From the NCBI RefSeq assembly GCF_017303275.1, contig NZ_JAFKOJ010000006.1:248001-312000 (forward strand): a stretch of 64,000 nucleotides of DNA. The letters run 5' to 3'. A program made the translations under genes and the position numbers. The notes under the pieces are model-generated. The model was not told the origin of the DNA, made no database searches, and worked only from the letters and a program-made list of their open reading frames with translations. Source of the DNA: Bacillus sp. NTK034 (GTDB lineage Bacteria; Bacillota; Bacilli; Bacillales; Cytobacillaceae). Of this stretch, positions 22,418 to 31,782 are shown one piece after another (the first letter of the stretch is position 1; each line of letters starts with the position of its first letter).

Positions 22418-24340
22418 TTATGATCTCAATAACCTCAGACTGTTTAAAATAACTAAGATGGTAGACCCTTCATGGCCGATTACTCCATAAGGAAGGTCAA
22501 GTATCTGCAGGAAATTAGATGCAATTAAAAACATAATGACCGTTATTGAAAAGATGACATTTTGTTTGATAATGCGATTCATTCGGCTTGAAAGTTCAAT
22601 GGCTTCGGCAATTTTTGGCAGGTCATTTTTCATTAACACAACATCAGCTGTTTCAAGCGCTACATCCGTTCCTTCGCCCATGGCAATTCCGACATTTGCC
22701 GTTGCAAGGGCAGGGGCATCGTTAATTCCGTCACCGACCATGGCGACATTGCTGTATCTTTCCTTTAGCTTTTTCAAATGCTCAACCTTGTTTTCAGGCA
22801 GGCACTCGGCAATATGCTCATTGACATGGCTTTCGCTGGCAATGGCTGCTGCTGTTGTCTGGCTGTCTCCAGTAAGCATAATGGTGTAAATTCCTTGCTG
22901 CTTCAATAGATCAATAGCCTGTTTGGTTTCTTCACGGACAACATCCTTGAGGGAAATAAGGCCAATGACTTCTTCATTTTTCTGTATAAATACAACAGTC
23001 TTTCCTTCACTTGCCATGCGATCGGCTGCTCCATTTGCAAATACCTTGGCCTCAGTTTTACCGACAAAAGAGGCTTTGCCGATTTTCCATTCATCCTGAT
23101 CAACTTTGGCTTTCACTCCAAATCCGGTAACATCTTCAATGCTCTCCGGACGAATAAGGGATTCTGACAGTGTTTCCTTGGCATATTTGACAATGGCATT
23201 TGCGAGCGGGTGGTTTGAATGACTCTCGATAGAAGCTACCTTCAGAAGCAGATCTTCCCCGGAAAGACCATCCTTGACTACTACATCAGTTACTTCCGGT
23301 TTTCCTTTTGTCAGTGTGCCGGTTTTATCAAAGGCGATCGCTTTAAGATGACTTAAGTTTTCGAGGTGCACGCCGCCTTTAAACAGTATACCGTGTTTCG
23401 CTCCATTCGAAATGGCTGATAAAGTCGCGGGCATGATTGATGCAACCAGGGCACAAGGTGAAGCGACGACGAGCAGAATCATTGCCCGATAAAAGGTTTC
23501 TGTCCAGCTCCATCCTAAAAGAAAGTGAGGAGCAAACATCATTAAAACGACAACAGCCAAAACTACTTTGACATAGGTTCCTTCAAACCTTTCAATGAAA
23601 AGCTGTGAAGGAGACTTCTCGCTTTGGGCTGATTGCACCAGTTCAATAATTTTTTGGAAAAGAGTTTCATTATTTGGTTTTGTTATTTCAACTGTAATCG
23701 ATCCGTTTAAATTCACAGTACCGGCAAAGACCTGGTCATCTGCTCCTTTGGAAACTGGAAGTGATTCACCCGTGATGGCTGCCTCATCCAATGATGAAAT
23801 GCCTTTTACGATCATTCCATCCGATGGAACCCGCTCACCTGGTTTTACCAGGATTAAATCCCCGATTTCCAGCTCAGACACATGCACACGTTCCTCAGCC
23901 CCATCTATGATCCTCAGGGCTTCTTCTGGCTGCAGTTCCATGAGGGAAGAGATTTCTTTATGGCTTTTGTTCATGGTATATGTTTCTAATGCGCCGCTGA
24001 CCGCGAAGATGAATATCAGGATGGCGCCTTCTGTCCAATAGCCAATAATCGCTGATCCGATCGCAGCGAATATCATCAGCATTTCAACATTCAGTTCTTT
24101 ATTCTCGATGGTTTCTTCGATGCCTTCTTTTGCTTTCGCAAAGCCGCCGATAATGAAAGCCAGCAGGTAAGCTGCAATTGATGCAGCTTCCATTTCGCTT
24201 CGGTCTAATAACCAGCCTGCCAGAATCAATACACCGCTTAAGAGAGCGGCAATCAGTTCAGCATGTGGCTTGATTTTTTCTAAAAGGTTTTCTTCAGATA
24301 CTCTGCTGCTTTTAAGCAATGCCTTTGCCTCCATACTCAT
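22418..24340 (-). CDS. pfeT: P1B-type metal-transporting ATPase (PfeT/ZosA-like)
   Basis: The enzyme pumps a transition metal across the membrane at the cost of ATP. The 640-residue protein lacks the N-terminal CxxC metal-binding domain. It shows the intramembrane SPC motif (VVASPCALVAS), the phosphorylation loop DKTGTLTKG, the HP motif in SHSNHPLANAIV and GDGINDAPAL. An SPC motif with this layout is the P1B-4 type; the B. subtilis relative PfeT (ZosA, YkvW) exports ferrous iron. I chose the start MSMEAKALL because AGGAGG lies 7 bp upstream; a longer frame has no such site. The metal is inferred from the relative. Confidence 0.82.
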   Translation of the reverse strand: MSMEAKALLKSSRVSEENLLEKIKPHAELIAALLSGVLILAGWLLDRSEMEAASIAAYLLAFIIGGFAKAKEGIEETIENKELNVEMLMIFAAIGSAIIGYWTEGAILIFIFAVSGALETYTMNKSHKEISSLMELQPEEALRIIDGAEERVHVSELEIGDLILVKPGERVPSDGMIVKGISSLDEAAITGESLPVSKGADDQVFAGTVNLNGSITVEITKPNNETLFQKIIELVQSAQSEKSPSQLFIERFEGTYVKVVLAVVVLMMFAPHFLLGWSWTETFYRAMILLVVASPCALVASIMPATLSAISNGAKHGILFKGGVHLENLSHLKAIAFDKTGTLTKGKPEVTDVVVKDGLSGEDLLLKVASIESHSNHPLANAIVKYAKETLSESLIRPESIEDVTGFGVKAKVDQDEWKIGKASFVGKTEAKVFANGAADRMASEGKTVVFIQKNEEVIGLISLKDVVREETKQAIDLLKQQGIYTIMLTGDSQTTAAAIASESHVNEHIAECLPENKVEHLKKLKERYSNVAMVGDGINDAPALATANVGIAMGEGTDVALETADVVLMKNDLPKIAEAIELSSRMNRIIKQNVIFSITVIMFLIASNFLQILDLPYGVIGHEGSTILVILNSLRLLRS

Positions 24341-24589
24341 CGTTTGTCCTCCTAAAAATGAATTTAAAGTTTTGTCAGTTGTCTTATTGAGAAGAATAAT
24401 CACATTCAATACCCCTAAAAAACGACGAAAGCTGCCACCAATTAGGTGACAGCGTTAAAATCCAGTCATACAGGTAATGCAGCTAGCATTATGCAAATAT
24501 TGTATTCTATTACACTTATATTACTATATAGCCTATGAAAAGAAAAGTTAAACAGTTACTTTTCTTTTTATATTTAAACTTGTTAGCTT

Positions 24590-24712
24590 CTGATGTAGCC
24601 CGTTGCTTTCCGCGGGGAGGCATGAGAGCCTCCTCGGCTTCGCCTGCGGGGTCTCTCACTTCCCTCTCCTCCCGCAGGAGTCAAGTGCCCTCCGCTACAA
24701 TCAACTCAGCAG
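24590..24712. repeat. GC-rich Bacillaceae intergenic repeat, copy 2 (inverted)
   Basis: It is inverted relative to copy 1. The reverse complement reads GACTCCTGCGGGAG, GAGACCCCGCAGG and GCCGAGGAGGCTC, ending near CCGCGGAAAGC. It lies in the 438-bp gap between the metal ATPase gene and the MFS gene. The rest of that gap (24341-24589) has no gene I can support and no clear Fur or PerR box. Confidence 0.8.
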
Positions 24713-24779
24713 GTAAAACTTTATTTGTATTTCAAGGCCAAACTATCATATAACCTTTGTAAATTCTGCTATACCGAAA

Positions 24780-25958
24780 TTAAAACGACTGGCTCTTCTC
24801 CAATATCTGCTGTTTATTCCCAAACAATGTGACGGCGACAAAGATAATCAAAAGCATGACACTGATAATATTGAAGAAGCTTATGGATTTGAATAGTTCA
24901 ATGAACAGGCCGCCGAAATAGGGGCCAATCAGGCTGCCAATGCTAAATGCTACTCCGCATAGCAGGTTGCCGGTTGGAAGCAGGTTTTTTGGCATTAAGT
25001 CTGCCATATAGGTGATGCCAAGTGAAAAGGTTGATCCGACGGCCATGCCGGCAATGAATAAGCAAACTGTCAGAGCAAAGACCAATTCTTCGAGCATGCT
25101 TGCGGCGACGAAGCTGATAAACCCGATAAAAAGAACACTCATTAACACATTGCGTCTTCCGAATTTATCACTCATGATTCCTAAAGGAAGCTGGAATATG
25201 ATTCCGCCAATTGCAAAAGAAGTCAGCAGCAGCGAAACGCTTGAAACTTCCAGCCCGATGCGCAGGCCGTAAATAGGGAAGCTGCCGTTCAAGGAGGCTT
25301 CAAGGAACCCGTAGCCCAACGCAGGCAAGAAGGCAACCCATCCATATTTCGTAGCTTTCGAAAAACGCTTCATTGTTTCTCTGAATGAGTTGATTTCAAT
25401 GGACTGTTCTGGAAAGTCATTTTTCAATGTAAATAAAAACAGCCAGGCAATCAGACACAGTATGGAAGAAATGACAAACGGCAGGGTTTCATTAATTTTG
25501 ACAAGGGGTGCCATTAATGGCCCTACTCCAAATCCTACCCCGAAGAAAAGTCCATATAATGAAATATTCCGGCCGCGCTTGTTTTCAGGTGAAAAGGATG
25601 TGATCCATGTTTGTGTGCCGAAGTGCAGGGCATGGTCTCCAATTCCAATTAACAGCCGGAGAATGAACCAAAACCAAAAGGATTTCCAGAGAGGGAAAAG
25701 GATGAGAGATACCACCACTAATAAACCTCCAAGGATAATAACCGGTTTGTAGCCGTATTTGCGCAATGGATATTCCATAAAAGGAGAGATGAGCAGGATC
25801 CCAATGTATAAACCTGTTGCATTCAAACCATTTAAGCTTGAGGAAATGCCGTCATTTTCAAAAATAATTGCAATTAAAGGAAGCAGCATTCCCTGGCTAA
25901 AACCTGAGATGGCCACAATGGTGATGAGAATCCAAAACCGCAACGTTTCTTTATTCAT
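24780..25958 (-). CDS. MFS transporter (YfkF-like)
   Basis: The 392-residue protein has 12 predicted helices, the loop motif FMEYPLRKYGYKPVI after helix 2 and GIMSDKFGRRNVLMS in the second half. It occupies the place of yfkF between yfkH and yfkE in the conserved order. It is probably an exporter, because helix 5 has GFGVGPLMAPL, a motif-C-like Gly-Pro pattern of antiporters. The substrate is unknown. Confidence 0.82.
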   Translation of the reverse strand: MNKETLRFWILITIVAISGFSQGMLLPLIAIIFENDGISSSLNGLNATGLYIGILLISPFMEYPLRKYGYKPVIILGGLLVVVSLILFPLWKSFWFWFILRLLIGIGDHALHFGTQTWITSFSPENKRGRNISLYGLFFGVGFGVGPLMAPLVKINETLPFVISSILCLIAWLFLFTLKNDFPEQSIEINSFRETMKRFSKATKYGWVAFLPALGYGFLEASLNGSFPIYGLRIGLEVSSVSLLLTSFAIGGIIFQLPLGIMSDKFGRRNVLMSVLFIGFISFVAASMLEELVFALTVCLFIAGMAVGSTFSLGITYMADLMPKNLLPTGNLLCGVAFSIGSLIGPYFGGLFIELFKSISFFNIISVMLLIIFVAVTLFGNKQQILEKSQSF

Positions 25959-26118
25959 ATTAAAACCTCATTTTCTGACGTGAAATATAAATGTCTCCTA
26001 AATGATGGTATCGGGATTAGGGAATCTTGGCAAGAGAAAGTTGCTGGTCATAATATTTTTGTTTGTAGGTAAAATAGTGTAATCTCTAATATTAATAAGA
26101 TAAAAAGGGGCGAATACC

Positions 26119-26502
26119 ATGGAATTTAAAATGAAGGAAGAAGCAGGCTTTTATACCGATTTGCCATTTGGACGCCTGGATGTTGCCGGGGATGAAGAGT
26201 ATGGCTTCAGACCGTACCAGCTGCTTGTCGCTTCGCTGGCTGTGTGCAGCGGGGGTGTTTTGAGGAAAATCATGAAAAAAATGCGCATGGAATTTGAAGA
26301 CATCGAAATAAAAACCAATGTGGAAAGAAACCCTGAAGTCGCTGACCGTGTTGAGAAGGTACATATTCATTTCATCATAAAAGGAACTGACTTAAATAAG
26401 GATAAGCTTCACAAAGCATTGGAATTGACTAGAAAGAATTGTTCAATGGTACGCTCAGTTGAGGGAAGCATTGAAATTGAAGAGACATTTGAACTTATTT
26501 AA
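26119..26502 (+). CDS. OsmC family peroxide-reducing protein
   Basis: The 127-residue protein belongs to the OsmC/Ohr fold. The two redox cysteines are Cys43 (LAVCSGG) at the start of the central helix and Cys108 (KNCSMVRS). RPYQLLVASLAVCSGGVLRKIMKKM is the typical active-site helix. OsmC proteins reduce organic hydroperoxides. It resembles the YhfA-like OsmC branch more than true Ohr. It is a single gene ending in a terminator. Confidence 0.85.
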   Translation: MEFKMKEEAGFYTDLPFGRLDVAGDEEYGFRPYQLLVASLAVCSGGVLRKIMKKMRMEFEDIEIKTNVERNPEVADRVEKVHIHFIIKGTDLNKDKLHKALELTRKNCSMVRSVEGSIEIEETFELI

Positions 26503-26507
26503 AACGC

Positions 26508-26540
26508 AAAAAAGGAAGAGGGTGCCTCTTTCTTTTTTTT
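26508..26540 (+). terminator. Terminator after the OsmC gene
   Basis: AAAGGAAGAGG pairs with CCTCTTTCTTT, followed by a long T run. Confidence 0.85.
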
Positions 26541-26647
26541 ATAGGCAAGCTTTTCATCAGGTATCTTTGTGAAGGGTGAATGAAAAATAGTATAATAATT
26601 CCTATAAAAATAATAAGAATTAAAAATTTGAAGTGAGGTGCCTCTCA

Positions 26648-27790
26648 ATGAAATTCCAAGACTTACATACAGCCGAAGAAAGAATCCAGCTCATGGAAAA
26701 ACTCTCGGAAGCGTTTTTATCAAGAGCTGGCAAAAATGATGAAGAGGGTCTTTTCCCCTTTGAAAATATAAAAGAACTTAAAGAATCAGGATATACATCA
26801 TTAACAGTCCCCAGACGATATGGAGGAAAGGAAATCTCCCTTTCTGAATTTCTCCGCCTCCAGGAAAAAATTGCTGAAGGAGATGGCTCCACAGCCTTAT
26901 CCATTGGCTGGCATATGGGCATTATCAAAAGCCTGGGCGAGAAAAACAACTGGGATGAATCCATATTTAGGACTTTATGTGAAGAAGTGAAAAAGGGAGC
27001 ATTAATGAATAACTGTGCAACAGAACCGCAGACGGGCAGCCCTACAAGGGGAGGAAAGCCAGTTACCTCTGCCAGAAAAGAAGGAGATTCTTGGATTATT
27101 AATGGCCGGAAGAGCTTTACGACAATGGCTCCTGTGCTTGATTACTTCAATGTGAGCGCCACGATTGAAGAAAGCGGGGAAATAGGGAACTTCTTAATTC
27201 CGAGAAGTTCCGAAGGCCTGGAGATAGAAGAAACATGGGACAGCATTGCTATGAGGGGAACGGGGAGCCACGACCTTCTTTTAAAAAATGCAAGGGTTAA
27301 GCAGAACGCTCTTGTTGAGCTGTTTCAGCCCGGCAAAAAAGGAGCGGCAGGCTGGCTTCTCCATATACCGGCCTGTTATTTAGGCATTGCACAGGCAGCT
27401 CAAGATTATGCCATTACTTTTGCCAAAAATTATTCCCCGAACAGCATTAGCGGTGCCATCATTGATTTGCCCAATGTTCAGCAAAAAATTGGCGAGATGG
27501 AGCTTGAACTGATGAGAGCACGCCATTTTCTCTATTCCGTTGCAAACAAATGGGATGAAGCAAATGATGAAGCCAGAAGCACAATGCAGCCTGAATTGGG
27601 AGCAGTCAAGCTGGCTGTAACAAACGCTGCCATTGCAGTAGTCGATTTAGCCATGCGTGTGGCAGGTGCCCGCAGTTTATCAGCAAAAAATCCTCTGCAG
27701 CGTTATTACAGGGATGTGCGTGCCGGCCTCCATAATCCGCCAATGGATGATATGACGATTCAGGCCTTAGCAAAAAAAGCTATAAAGTAA
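26648..27790 (+). CDS. Acyl-CoA dehydrogenase family protein
   Basis: The 380-residue flavoprotein has the three-part ACAD fold: N-terminal helices (1-115), beta barrel (about 116-215; CATEPQTGSP and WIINGRKSFTT are FAD/substrate-binding segments) and C-terminal helices with AGARSLSAKNPLQRYYRDVRAGLHNPPMDD. The last segment, including RYYRD, is typical of the branch that includes DszC-like and nitroalkane-oxidase-like flavoproteins, so it may be an oxidase or monooxygenase rather than a beta-oxidation enzyme. Start ATG 26648 has GTGAGGTG upstream. It stands alone. Confidence 0.8.
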   Translation: MKFQDLHTAEERIQLMEKLSEAFLSRAGKNDEEGLFPFENIKELKESGYTSLTVPRRYGGKEISLSEFLRLQEKIAEGDGSTALSIGWHMGIIKSLGEKNNWDESIFRTLCEEVKKGALMNNCATEPQTGSPTRGGKPVTSARKEGDSWIINGRKSFTTMAPVLDYFNVSATIEESGEIGNFLIPRSSEGLEIEETWDSIAMRGTGSHDLLLKNARVKQNALVELFQPGKKGAAGWLLHIPACYLGIAQAAQDYAITFAKNYSPNSISGAIIDLPNVQQKIGEMELELMRARHFLYSVANKWDEANDEARSTMQPELGAVKLAVTNAAIAVVDLAMRVAGARSLSAKNPLQRYYRDVRAGLHNPPMDDMTIQALAKKAIK

Positions 27791-27849
27791 CCTGGAAGGC
27801 AGCTGTCTTAGCAGCTTTAGTTATTGTTTAAAAAAACTTATATCATTGT

Positions 27850-27882
27850 AGCCCCAATCGCCTGGTGATTGGGCTATTTTGT
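27850..27882 (+). terminator. Terminator after the acyl-CoA dehydrogenase gene
   Basis: AGCCCCAATC pairs with GATTGGGCT around GCCTGGT, then a T-rich run. Confidence 0.75.
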
Positions 27883-27904
27883 TGTCTTCAAATCTGAATT
27901 AGCT

Positions 27905-27985
27905 TTAAGTTCGGACAGCAAAAACCGTGGATTGTGTCCGAAGCTGCCCCGAGTTCGGAAAGCAAAAGCCAAATTTTATGCCTGT
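27905..27985. repeat. Degenerate short-period repeat in the gap before yfkE
   Basis: AGTTCGGACAGCAAAAACC (from 27908) and AGTTCGGAAAGCAAAAGCC (from 27951) are near-identical, 43 bp apart, with an inverted-sounding GTCCGAAGCTGCC midway. That suggests a decayed array of about 21-bp units. No gene is supported in the rest of 27791-28136. Confidence 0.4.
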
Positions 27986-28136
27986 TTTTAAAATGCCTAA
28001 ATCCTGCTCCAAGTTTGAATTTTTACGAAATCGGCTAAAGAGAAAGAACGTTTTACATAAACTCACTGCATATAATCACATAGGCGGGAATGAGCAGGCA
28101 ATACTAAAAATATTAAAACGTAAGGAGAAAAGAGAT

Positions 28137-29198
28137 ATGACTAATAAAATTTTTATGGTATTGGCATTTGCAGGTGTGCCGCTGTCTGTTATCGGAACAT
28201 TGATGCATTGGTCCAATATTTTGCTGTTTGTGATTTACTGTATCACCATTATCGCATTGGCCAGCTATATGGGAAGGGCGACAGAAAGCCTTGCCATAGT
28301 TGCAGGCCCCCGAATTGGAGGGTTGCTGAATGCCACCTTTGGAAATGCGGTTGAACTGATCATATCGATTTTTGCATTGAAGGCCGGCCTGATTAGTGTG
28401 GTTCTTGCATCACTGACAGGATCCGTTTTGGGGAATTTACTGTTAGTGGCAGGCCTTTCATTTTTCGTTGGCGGAGTTAAATACAAGACCCAGTCCTTTA
28501 ATGTCTATGATGCACGCCATAACTCAGGACTTTTGATGTTTGCCGTCATTGTGGCTTTTGTGATTCCTGAAGTGTTTTCAATGACCATGGATGAAGCAGA
28601 AACAATTACTTTCAGCATCGGCATCTCGGTCATTTTAATCGCTCTTTACCTAGCGGCTTTGTTCTTCAAGCTGGTCACTCACCGGGGCGTCTATCAAACA
28701 AACGAAGAAGGCGGAAGCTCTCATGAGGAGGAAACTCCGGAGTGGAGCAAAGGGAAAGCCATTGCTGTACTTGCCATTGCGACCATTGCCGTTGCTTATG
28801 TATCAGAGAATCTGGTTCACACCTTCGAAGAAGTGGGAGAAGCGTTTGGCTGGACAGAACTGTTTATTGGGGTAGTCATTGTGGCAATCGTGGGAAATGC
28901 GGCTGAGCATGCTTCTGCCATCATTATGGCTTATAAAAATAAAATGGATATAGCTGTTGAAATTGCTGTTGGTTCCACGCTGCAGATTGCGATGTTTGTA
29001 GCACCTGTCCTTGTACTGCTTTCATTGCTGTTCCCGGCTGCAATGCCTCTTGTCTTTACAATGCCTGAGTTAATTGCCATGGTCACATCGGTGCTGCTGA
29101 TGATTGTCATTGGCAATGATGGAGAAACCAACTGGTTTGAAGGCGCCACTTTGCTGGCAGCTTACGTTATCATGGGAATAGGGTTTTATCTTTTATAG
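28137..29198 (+). CDS. yfkE: Calcium/proton antiporter, CaCA (CAX) family
   Basis: The 353-residue membrane protein has about 11 helices in two inverted halves. The two signature alpha repeats are GNAVELIISIFALKAG (about 70-85) and GNAAEHASAIIMAYKNKMDIA (about 254-275), where the Glu residues bind the cation. An acidic loop (EEGGSSHEEETPE) links the halves. B. subtilis YfkE (ChaA) is a structurally characterised Ca2+/H+ exchanger of this length. ATG 28137 has AAGGAGA upstream; the longer upstream frame covers repeat sequence and is rejected. Confidence 0.92.
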   Translation: MTNKIFMVLAFAGVPLSVIGTLMHWSNILLFVIYCITIIALASYMGRATESLAIVAGPRIGGLLNATFGNAVELIISIFALKAGLISVVLASLTGSVLGNLLLVAGLSFFVGGVKYKTQSFNVYDARHNSGLLMFAVIVAFVIPEVFSMTMDEAETITFSIGISVILIALYLAALFFKLVTHRGVYQTNEEGGSSHEEETPEWSKGKAIAVLAIATIAVAYVSENLVHTFEEVGEAFGWTELFIGVVIVAIVGNAAEHASAIIMAYKNKMDIAVEIAVGSTLQIAMFVAPVLVLLSLLFPAAMPLVFTMPELIAMVTSVLLMIVIGNDGETNWFEGATLLAAYVIMGIGFYLL

Positions 29199-29214
29199 GG
29201 CAGACCAAACAGAA

Positions 29215-29248
29215 AACCGGCTCTGAATAAATCTCAGGGCCGGTTATT
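29215..29248 (+). terminator. Terminator after yfkE
   Basis: AACCGGCTCTGA pairs with TCAGGGCCGGTT, followed by ATTTAT. Confidence 0.75.
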
Positions 29249-29637
29249 TATATGGGTATTTAAGTACTTTTTTAATGGATTATGTTTTTCAGAGAATGGT
29301 TCTGTTCGCTTTCAGTCATTGATCACCAACCTTTACGCTGATATTTGACCATTAACCTGACTTGCAGATGACTTAACAAAAAAACGATTCTCCTCCTTTT
29401 ACATAGTAGTGGGGTTGATTTCCACTGCCCTCCTTTTGTTTAGTAAGCCTATTATAAAACATTATTAGATATTTGTAAATATTCAGATTTTTACAAAATC
29501 ATTACAAATGAAATATTTTTACTGTTCATTCCTTCATTAATCACTTTCTAATTTTTCACGGGAGGGATAATATTCACTTTCTCCGAAAAAACTAATATCA
29601 ACCTAAAAAGATTGTGACTTGAAAGGAGAAAGACATC
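29249..29637. other. Intergenic gap before yfkD, no gene supported
   Basis: The 389 bp between the yfkE terminator and yfkD contain no convincing gene. On the minus strand two purine-rich AGGAGG motifs flank a small hairpin (AGTGG/CCACT, about 29407-29440) and are followed only by very short frames (15-18 codons). The last 180 bp are AT-rich. A GGGAGGGATAA stretch near 29560 could be part of a yfkD promoter but no -35 was fixed. Confidence 0.4.
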
Positions 29638-30459
29638 ATGAAAAAATACGTAAGCATTCTTTTTTTAGGTCTTATATTAATGCTGTCGTTCCATCCGGCC
29701 GCAGAAGCGCAGAAAGGGACTGAGAAATCGGCAAAACAGCCGCCGAAGGCCATTGCTGTCCCTAATTCGGTGCTGAATGTTACAAAGGAAAATACGTATC
29801 CGAATCCGGCTCAGGATATGCCGACACTCCAGCCGAGTGAATTAACCCAGCAGCTCATTGATTCTTCCAAGGTTAAAATCGAAAATCCGGATCTCATTCG
29901 GATGCTGAATGAAACATCTGTGAGCAGCACTCCGTTCGCACTTGGATACAGAGCCATTGTATATCTCGGTCAGTGGCCGCTTAATTATGAGTCTGCTGAA
30001 ACCTCCCCTAATTGGGAATATCAGAGGATTAACACGAATTATTTCGACAACCGCGGCGGCAAAGCTCCTTATCAGATTCATTACGTGCAGGAAGCCCAAA
30101 AGGTTGTCCGCGGAGGTCTGACTGCCAAGGTTCCCAATGCCGAGGATGTAAAAAAGATGATGCTCCTCAAAGCCATGGAAAAATCGGGTCTGCCTCTTGC
30201 TTTTGAGACGATTGTTGGAGCAGGCACTAAAAAGGATCATATCTATAACATTCCGCCCAAAAGATTAGGGTACCTATACGGCTATGCCCCTGCAATCAAC
30301 GAAAAGGGGAAAGTAACGTATGGAGAAGTATATTTAATGTTAAAAGGCAGCAAGAAAATGATCGTTATTAAAAATGTCACTTCACAGGGAATAGGTGCCT
30401 GGATTCCGATTCAGGATCATGTGACGTTTGGGTTTCTTGTTTCCGAAAGGCCTAGATAA
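29638..30459 (+). CDS. yfkD: Secreted protein of the YfkD family
   Basis: The 273-residue protein has a signal peptide (about 1-24; FLGLILMLSFHPAAEA) and a single folded domain with WPLNYESAETSPNWEYQRINTNYFDNRGG in the middle. It corresponds to B. subtilis YfkD by position between yfkE and yfkAB and by the family-type sequence. Its function is unknown. AAAGGAGA precedes the ATG, and it converges with yfkAB across a shared terminator. Confidence 0.85.
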   Translation: MKKYVSILFLGLILMLSFHPAAEAQKGTEKSAKQPPKAIAVPNSVLNVTKENTYPNPAQDMPTLQPSELTQQLIDSSKVKIENPDLIRMLNETSVSSTPFALGYRAIVYLGQWPLNYESAETSPNWEYQRINTNYFDNRGGKAPYQIHYVQEAQKVVRGGLTAKVPNAEDVKKMMLLKAMEKSGLPLAFETIVGAGTKKDHIYNIPPKRLGYLYGYAPAINEKGKVTYGEVYLMLKGSKKMIVIKNVTSQGIGAWIPIQDHVTFGFLVSERPR

Positions 30460-30460
30460 T

Positions 30461-30496
30461 AAAAAAGCCAGCCTGACATATAGGCTGGCTTAATCT
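30461..30496. terminator. Bidirectional terminator between yfkD and yfkAB
   Basis: AAAAGCCAGCCTG pairs with the TAGGCTGGCTT arm, with T-rich ends in both directions. Confidence 0.8.
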
Positions 30497-30497
30497 T

Positions 30498-31613
30498 TTA
30501 GATATTCGAGCGTTTTGTTTTAAAATTTGTTTCTTTATAATAGCTGTTTTTAACAAGAACGTTAGGGCCAAGGCATCTAACCCCCGCACAATGACAGTTC
30601 AGAGAATCAGCGAGTTCCGTTCTGCTCCATTTTTGATAAATATCCTCAAGCTGATCGGTTTGGATATTACCGAGCGGCGGTGTATCGCCAAAGTCAGTCA
30701 CGATGACATCACCGGTAAAAATATTTATATTCAGCCGTGATCTTCCATCAGGGTCATTCCGGACGGTTACATTATTGGATGAGTGCAATCTTCTTAGAAG
30801 CTCCAGGTCTTCTTTATTGCTGCTGCAGGCATAAAAGGGCAGAGTGCCAAACAGCATCCATGTATTCTCATCCCGGATATCCAGCAGATGATGGATGGCT
30901 GATCTCATTTCTTCAAGAGTTAAAGTTTCTAATGTTGAGGCGAAATCTGATGGGTACATCGGATGGACCTCATGGCGCTGACAGTTCATTTCTTCTGTAA
31001 TCTGTTTATGAATTTTTTCCAGATAAGGCAATGTCCGTTTGTTGAGCATTGTTTCAGCAGAAACCATTACCCCCGCTTTCACGAGCTCCCTGCTGTTTTC
31101 AATCATTCTGTAAAAGAGCCGCTGACGCTGCTCTATCGTCGGCTTTCGCTCCATCATAGCAAAGCCGCCCTCGATAAAGTCCTCCTCAGTTCCCCAGTTA
31201 TGAGAAATATGAAGGACATCCAAGTATGGAATGATTTCTTCATAACGGGCTAACTCCAGTGTCAGATTAGAATTAATCTGTGTTCTGACCCCTCTTTCAT
31301 GCGCATAGCGAAGCAGCGGCGCAACATAATTTTTAACCGATTTTTTTGAAAGCATCGGCTCCCCGCCTGTAATGCTCAATGAGCTTAAATGAGGAATTTC
31401 ATCAAGCCTCTTAAGCATCAAATCAATGGGCAGGGCATCGGGGTCCTTAGGCTGAAGTGTATAGCCGACAGCGCAGTGTTCGCAGCGCATATTACATAAT
31501 ACAGTTGTTGTGAATTCAATATTTGAAAGCACCAATTTTCCGTGCTGATCGATATCAGAATAAGCTTCCCATGGATCATTTTCCGGTGTGATAGGTGAAA
31601 GTTGTGTTTTCAT
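30498..31613 (-). CDS. yfkAB: Radical SAM/CxCxxxxC family protein YfkAB
   Basis: The 371-residue protein carries a radical SAM cluster motif CNMRCEHC (Cys40, Cys44, Cys47), followed by SITGGEPML. A second Cys-rich block near the C-terminus (CHCAGVRC) probably binds an auxiliary cluster. These are the marks of the YfkA/YfkB radical-SAM family. In B. subtilis 168 the gene is annotated as split in two (yfkA and yfkB), whereas here it is one intact frame. The reaction is unknown. GGAGA precedes the ATG. Confidence 0.88.
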   Translation of the reverse strand: MKTQLSPITPENDPWEAYSDIDQHGKLVLSNIEFTTTVLCNMRCEHCAVGYTLQPKDPDALPIDLMLKRLDEIPHLSSLSITGGEPMLSKKSVKNYVAPLLRYAHERGVRTQINSNLTLELARYEEIIPYLDVLHISHNWGTEEDFIEGGFAMMERKPTIEQRQRLFYRMIENSRELVKAGVMVSAETMLNKRTLPYLEKIHKQITEEMNCQRHEVHPMYPSDFASTLETLTLEEMRSAIHHLLDIRDENTWMLFGTLPFYACSSNKEDLELLRRLHSSNNVTVRNDPDGRSRLNINIFTGDVIVTDFGDTPPLGNIQTDQLEDIYQKWSRTELADSLNCHCAGVRCLGPNVLVKNSYYKETNFKTKRSNI

Positions 31614-31706
31614 ATGTATCTCCTTTTAAATCTAAGTCCTTTGTCATTATTTAATCTTTCATATCCCTTGTCAATCGATAGTTTGGACTAAAAATGATAT
31701 AAAAAC

Positions 31707-31731
31707 GTTTAATTTCTCCTCCTGCGGGAAT
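31707..31731 (+). promoter_or_regulatory. Sigma-B promoter of the YtxH gene
   Basis: GTTTAA (31707-31712), a 13-bp spacer and GGGAAT (31726-31731), 51 bp before the ATG, fit sigma-B. Confidence 0.75.
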
Positions 31732-31782
31732 TAACTCAATAACAAACGCGAAACACTTTTTAACTTAAGAGGAGGATTTAAC

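Noticed and set aside
24341..24540. Fur or PerR box ahead of the metal ATPase gene
   Set aside because: TTATTGAGAAGAATAATC near 24383 resembles a PerR box only loosely; too many mismatches to claim.
27927..28136. N-terminal extension of yfkE
   Set aside because: The longer frame would add 70 residues unlike any antiporter and read through repeat sequence; ATG 28137 has the ribosome binding site and matches the usual length.
29380..29460. Type I toxin-antitoxin small gene on the minus strand
   Set aside because: Two AGGAGG motifs and a hairpin looked suggestive, but the frames behind them are 15-18 codons long and not hydrophobic, unlike known holin-like or TxpA-type toxins.
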